DNA from: Bacteroidota bacterium
GTDB taxonomy: Bacteria; Bacteroidota; Bacteroidia; Bacteroidales; GCA-2748055
Direction: 5' to 3'
Assembly: GCA_030642565.1 (NCBI GenBank)
Contig: DAOWNM010000080.1
Coordinates: forward strand, 1-9,749
Length of the DNA stretch: 9,749 bases
This document shows positions 6,634 to 9,749 of this stretch, piece by piece. A program made the position numbers and the translations under genes. The notes under the pieces are model-generated. The model made no database searches. It saw only the letters and a program-made list of their open reading frames with translations, and was not told the origin of the DNA. How positions within the stretch are numbered: the stretch's first letter is position 1; every line of letters begins with the position of its first letter.

Positions 6634-7992
6634 ATGAAAAATATCTTTATTAAGTTTTTTTTACCGGTTACCATCCTTGTATTGTTTACCAGTTGTACTA
6701 ATCATACTGACACAATAGATATTCCTTTACATACAGAAAAGGGATATGGACCTTTTATTGTATCAAGACATCTTGTTAAACCAATCAGAGATACAATAAG
6801 CTACAAGGGTGTACCTGTTAACATAAAAGAATATGTTGTCAGGAGTTATCATTTTCAAAAAGAGCAGCTTTATTGGGATCAGTTCAGAACCGGGAAAATA
6901 AGTGAAGAGCAATTTTTAAAATATGCATCCCGATATAATATCGATACAACAAAACTAACTAAAGATTTTGTGGATGAAGAGGTTTTATTCCTTATTGGTA
7001 CTAATCAAAATGAGAAGCGTATTATAATCGCGGATGCTGATAATAATGAAGATTTTACAGGGGAGAAAATATTTGAATATGAATATCCTGTAAGTCTTGA
7101 AGAACAATACAAGGATTTTTATAATCCTTTGCCTGCTGTTTCAGTTGCTTATGAGTATTTCGATAATGGAACGACTGTTAAAAGAACCATAGATGTTAAA
7201 CCAAGCCCATATTTAGGGAATTTGAGAATTAGCTATAATACAGGTAAGGAAATTGATAAAAAATACGATCTATTCATTAATGTACCTGAATATAAGAAAA
7301 GTACAATAAGAATCAATAAGACCCACTTCGATGTATATGTATCAAACGGATTTACAAGCCGTGCATATTCTCCAAAAATAACTTCACTATTTTTTTGCAA
7401 AAAGGGTGAAACCGGGATATCACAAACTAAGGGTGATATTCCCTACCAAATAGGAGATATTTTTAATGCAAATGGAGCTGATTACAAAATAGAATCGATT
7501 TCTCGATATGGAGATAACCTGTTATTAAAATATCTTGGAGAAAACAAGTTCCCGGTTGGTGTTAAGGAAGAAATGTATCTGCCAAAATTTATGGCCGTCA
7601 ATCTTAATAACTCAGTTTTTAGCGTTGATGATTATCCGGATAAATACCTACTATTCGATTTTTGGGGAACATGGTGTAATCCTTGCATTAAGCTTATCCC
7701 TGAATTAAAGATATTAAATCAGGAATACCAGAATAAAAATCTTGTTATTGTAAGTGTTGCTTATGATAACAATATTGAAACAGTTAATGATTTTGTCAAT
7801 AGAGAAAACATGAATTGGGTTCATCTATTTGTAAACATGAATAGCAATGATAAAAATTCTATTATAAACAAATTGAAGATAACAAGTTATCCATCTACAA
7901 TATTAGTAGCGCCAGATGGAAAAATAATTGCAAGGAATAAAGATATTGAAGAATTGAAACAAATTTTAGATGAAAGACTAATCACCCTGTAA
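6634..7992 (+). CDS. Lipoprotein with C-terminal TlpA-like thioredoxin domain
   Basis: A 452-residue exported protein. The N-terminus MKNIFIKFFL..ILVLFTSC is a lipoprotein signal with the acylated Cys at residue 21, so the mature protein should be anchored to the envelope. Residues about 325-450 form a thioredoxin fold of the TlpA/ResA/AhpC-TSA type: strand YLLFDFWGTW, active-site WCNPC with Cys348 and Cys351, a following helix, strand VIVSVAYDN, the cis-proline region SYPST (Pro420) and APDGKII. Such domains reduce disulfides of exported proteins or cytochrome c apoproteins. The first 300 residues are mostly beta-rich by eye and not recognised; they may bind the substrate or partner. The start is preceded by an A-rich stretch (TTTAAAAACAAGAAG), normal for this phylum. 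Low GC contrasts with the upstream operon. The next gene begins 45 bases downstream and may share its transcript. Confidence 0.88.
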   Translation: MKNIFIKFFLPVTILVLFTSCTNHTDTIDIPLHTEKGYGPFIVSRHLVKPIRDTISYKGVPVNIKEYVVRSYHFQKEQLYWDQFRTGKISEEQFLKYASRYNIDTTKLTKDFVDEEVLFLIGTNQNEKRIIIADADNNEDFTGEKIFEYEYPVSLEEQYKDFYNPLPAVSVAYEYFDNGTTVKRTIDVKPSPYLGNLRISYNTGKEIDKKYDLFINVPEYKKSTIRINKTHFDVYVSNGFTSRAYSPKITSLFFCKKGETGISQTKGDIPYQIGDIFNANGADYKIESISRYGDNLLLKYLGENKFPVGVKEEMYLPKFMAVNLNNSVFSVDDYPDKYLLFDFWGTWCNPCIKLIPELKILNQEYQNKNLVIVSVAYDNNIETVNDFVNRENMNWVHLFVNMNSNDKNSIINKLKITSYPSTILVAPDGKIIARNKDIEELKQILDERLITL

Positions 7993-8037
7993 CACACTAT
8001 ACAAAATCGTTATAAAAAGAGTAGTCTAAATAGAAAA

Positions 8038-9312
8038 ATGAAAATATACTTTTATCTTATATTAACATTTATAACCAATGGCCTTTTTGCTCAATATCAG
8101 GGTCCTGTTACTGCAATAACGAGTGGATACGGCTCAAATGGAGTCTATTCTGTTTCAGTTATAAGTTTAACAAATGACCATTGGGCATCAAACGAAATTT
8201 CTATCTTTTACCCATCTGGAATAACTGCTCCAGTCCCAACAGTATTTTATTCTCACGGATACGCCTCAACCGATACGAGTTATCATATAGAAACTTTAAA
8301 TCACATTGCTTCCAAGGGATATGCCGTTGTTTTTGTTCCCTACAAAACACTTGGTATAAGTAATCAAGAAAGATATGCTACACTCTTTGATGGTTTTGTA
8401 AAAGCATCAAGAACATATTCCACAATTATTGATACTACAAGGGTTGGCTTTTTTGGACAATCTTTTGGTGGTGGTGCAACACCCCGAATTTCTTTCAGAG
8501 CATTTACAGAAAATAATTGGGGTGCAAATGGCAAATTTATCTATTGTTCCGCTCCTTGGTATTCTTTTGAATTAGGCGCAACAAATTTAGCTAATTTTCC
8601 AACGGATTGTAAAATGTTAACTGTACTATATGATAATGATGAAATAAATGACCATAGAATGGGGATGGATATTTTCAACCATATAGCCATTGATGATTCT
8701 ATCAAAGATTGTATAATTGTATACTCTGATACAATTTCAGGATACACATATTCAGCAGATCATTATTTACCAACACAATATACTCCAAATGGAGAATTTG
8801 ATGCATTAGATTGTTATGTAACTTTTAGATTAATTGATGCATTGGCCGACTATTCATTTACAGGAAACCAAACTGCCAAAGACATAGCATTGGGCAACGG
8901 TAATGCTACACAAATCAATATGGAAGAACAATTACCTAACCTTTTTTCAACAAATTATCCATCTCCCATATATCAAGAATCAATATATGTCAATCCTTGT
9001 AATGATATTAAAAATGAACGACAAGCATTTTGCCAATCAATTCTTAGTGCAGAAAATGAGTTGATTAAAAATCAAATGTTTAAAATATATCCTAACCCAA
9101 CAAACGGACAATTAAAAATTCATTCTGAAATAGCTTATCAAAAACTTGAAATTTCAGTATTTACCATATTAGGAGAAAAAATATTGACAGTCGATAATCA
9201 AACGGAATTAGATATAAGCCATCTTACAAAAGGAACTTACTTTATTAGAATTAAGGTGGACGGTGAAAACAGAATCCATAGCCACTTTACGGTTATTAAG
9301 AAAAATAAGTAG
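8038..9312 (+). CDS. Secreted alpha/beta hydrolase with T9SS C-terminal sorting domain
   Basis: A 424-residue secreted enzyme. Residues 1-18 are a signal peptide (cleavage near LFA/QY). Residues about 45-285 form an alpha/beta-hydrolase: strand TVFYSHGY with oxyanion-hole His73-Gly74, nucleophile elbow GQSFGGG with Ser142, a probable acid at Asp199 or Asp201 (LYDNDE), and a probable catalytic His242 in SADHYLP. The layout recalls dienelactone-hydrolase, chlorophyllase and PETase-like esterases, but the substrate cannot be deduced. A Cys-containing linker (Cys321, Cys332) leads to a type A T9SS sorting domain at about 345-422: FKIYPNPTNGQLKI, then LTKGTYFIRIKV and a lysine-rich end. It should cross the outer membrane by T9SS, where the domain is removed. 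The ATG at 8038 is preceded by A-rich DNA. GC is very low, as in the gene before it, with which it may form a transcription unit. Confidence 0.9.
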   Translation: MKIYFYLILTFITNGLFAQYQGPVTAITSGYGSNGVYSVSVISLTNDHWASNEISIFYPSGITAPVPTVFYSHGYASTDTSYHIETLNHIASKGYAVVFVPYKTLGISNQERYATLFDGFVKASRTYSTIIDTTRVGFFGQSFGGGATPRISFRAFTENNWGANGKFIYCSAPWYSFELGATNLANFPTDCKMLTVLYDNDEINDHRMGMDIFNHIAIDDSIKDCIIVYSDTISGYTYSADHYLPTQYTPNGEFDALDCYVTFRLIDALADYSFTGNQTAKDIALGNGNATQINMEEQLPNLFSTNYPSPIYQESIYVNPCNDIKNERQAFCQSILSAENELIKNQMFKIYPNPTNGQLKIHSEIAYQKLEISVFTILGEKILTVDNQTELDISHLTKGTYFIRIKVDGENRIHSHFTVIKKNK

Positions 9313-9353
9313 AAGCATGAACATACAAATAATCAATAAATATCCTGCAAGGG

Positions 9354-9397
9354 AATGGTTACGGGCCATTATTAATCTAATAAAATCAGGGTATTAG
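9354..9397. terminator. Two small hairpins between convergent genes, possible bidirectional terminator
   Basis: AATGG (9354-9358) pairs with CCATT (9366-9370) around a seven-base loop. CTAATA (9377-9382) pairs with TATTAG (9392-9397) around a nine-base loop. Both lie between the convergent hydrolase and RCC1-repeat genes, where termination is expected. The stems are only five and six pairs and neither is followed by a clear T run, so the assignment rests mainly on position. Confidence 0.25.
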
Positions 9398-9401
9398 TTA
9401 G

Positions 9402-9749
9402 TTACTCAAAAGACACTATTTGAGGAATTCTATCTTCAGAATTAATATACCAGTAACTGCCATCATTTTTCATCACCAAACATGTAGGCCCTGCATAAAT
9501 CAAAGCAACATTATCCAAATTGTTTATTCTCTCAGGAATATTTATACCGATAGGGTTATGATTCTCATCCCATTTACAAATAAAACCCCAAAACCAGACA
9601 GTTCCATCTTCTTTTAATGCAAGATTAAAATCATAATTAGATGATATTTGAACGATATTATCTAAATTTTTGACTTTAACCGGAATAGCACTATGTTCAA
9701 AACTACCATTACCTAATTGACCGAAACCATTTTGCCCCCAGGCCCAAAC
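9402..9749 (-). CDS. RCC1-repeat protein, C-terminal part (5' end outside window)
   Basis: On the minus strand an uninterrupted frame runs from the window edge to a TAA whose complement lies at 9402-9404, giving 115 residues. It begins with VWAWGQNGFGQLGNGS, the hallmark of an RCC1 (regulator of chromosome condensation 1) beta-propeller blade. Then come IPVKVKNLDNIVQI and ALKEDGTVWFWG, the next blade. A degenerate blade follows, with INNLDNVALI and LVMKNDGSYWYI, and the chain ends IVSFE. Bacterial RCC1-repeat proteins are usually exported propellers with unknown binding partners; the signal sequence and most blades would lie beyond the window. There is no T9SS sorting domain at this end. It is convergent with the hydrolase gene, with 89 bases between the stops, and shares the low GC of its neighbours. 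The plus-strand frame over the same bases shows no domain. Confidence 0.85.
   Translation of the reverse strand, partial: VWAWGQNGFGQLGNGSFEHSAIPVKVKNLDNIVQISSNYDFNLALKEDGTVWFWGFICKWDENHNPIGINIPERINNLDNVALIYAGPTCLVMKNDGSYWYINSEDRIPQIVSFE

Noticed and set aside
9420..9617. A 65-codon plus-strand frame near the right end.
   Set aside because: It is the antisense of the RCC1-repeat coding sequence and shows no domain features.

Overview
The window looks like a chromosomal segment of a Bacteroidota bacterium. The evidence is a periplasmic two-propeller/Y_Y_Y sensor kinase of the kind common in that phylum, a secreted enzyme ending in a type IX secretion (T9SS) sorting domain, a perfect phylum-type -7 promoter box (TAnnTTTG), A-rich rather than Shine-Dalgarno-rich gene starts, and the block yicC-gmk-nadD. 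The genus cannot be named from the sequence alone.

Layout. Positions 1-783 hold the C-terminal part of a MATE-family multidrug/cation antiporter, cut by the window edge. Positions 892-4326 encode a large membrane sensor histidine kinase with a signal peptide, about 14-15 propeller blades (probably two seven-bladed propellers), a Y_Y_Y domain, one transmembrane helix, and HisKA plus HATPase domains. It has no receiver or AraC output domain. Positions 4385-6398 are a tightly packed housekeeping operon: yicC (endoribonuclease family), gmk (guanylate kinase) and nadD (nicotinate-mononucleotide adenylyltransferase). These genes overlap by 1 and 4 bases and sit behind a recognisable promoter at 4330-4360.

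At about 6400-6633 the character of the DNA changes. Sampled lines upstream run at about 40-57% GC; sampled lines downstream run at about 28-32% GC. The junction is a 235-base gene-free stretch that contains a cluster of inverted TGTCSG motifs. Beyond it lie three envelope-type or extracellular-type genes: a lipoprotein with a C-terminal TlpA/thioredoxin domain (6634-7992), a secreted alpha/beta-hydrolase with a T9SS sorting domain (8038-9312), and, convergent on the minus strand, the C-terminal end of an RCC1-repeat protein (9402-9749, cut by the window edge).

The first two-thirds is ordinary core genome. The AT-rich right-hand third looks like an accessory, possibly horizontally acquired, segment. 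No tRNA, rRNA, CRISPR array, transposase or integrase was seen. No single undescribed system stands out. The items most worth a second look are the compositional junction with its inverted motifs, the unrecognised 300-residue N-terminal half of the thioredoxin lipoprotein, the T9SS hydrolase, and the orphan propeller kinase.
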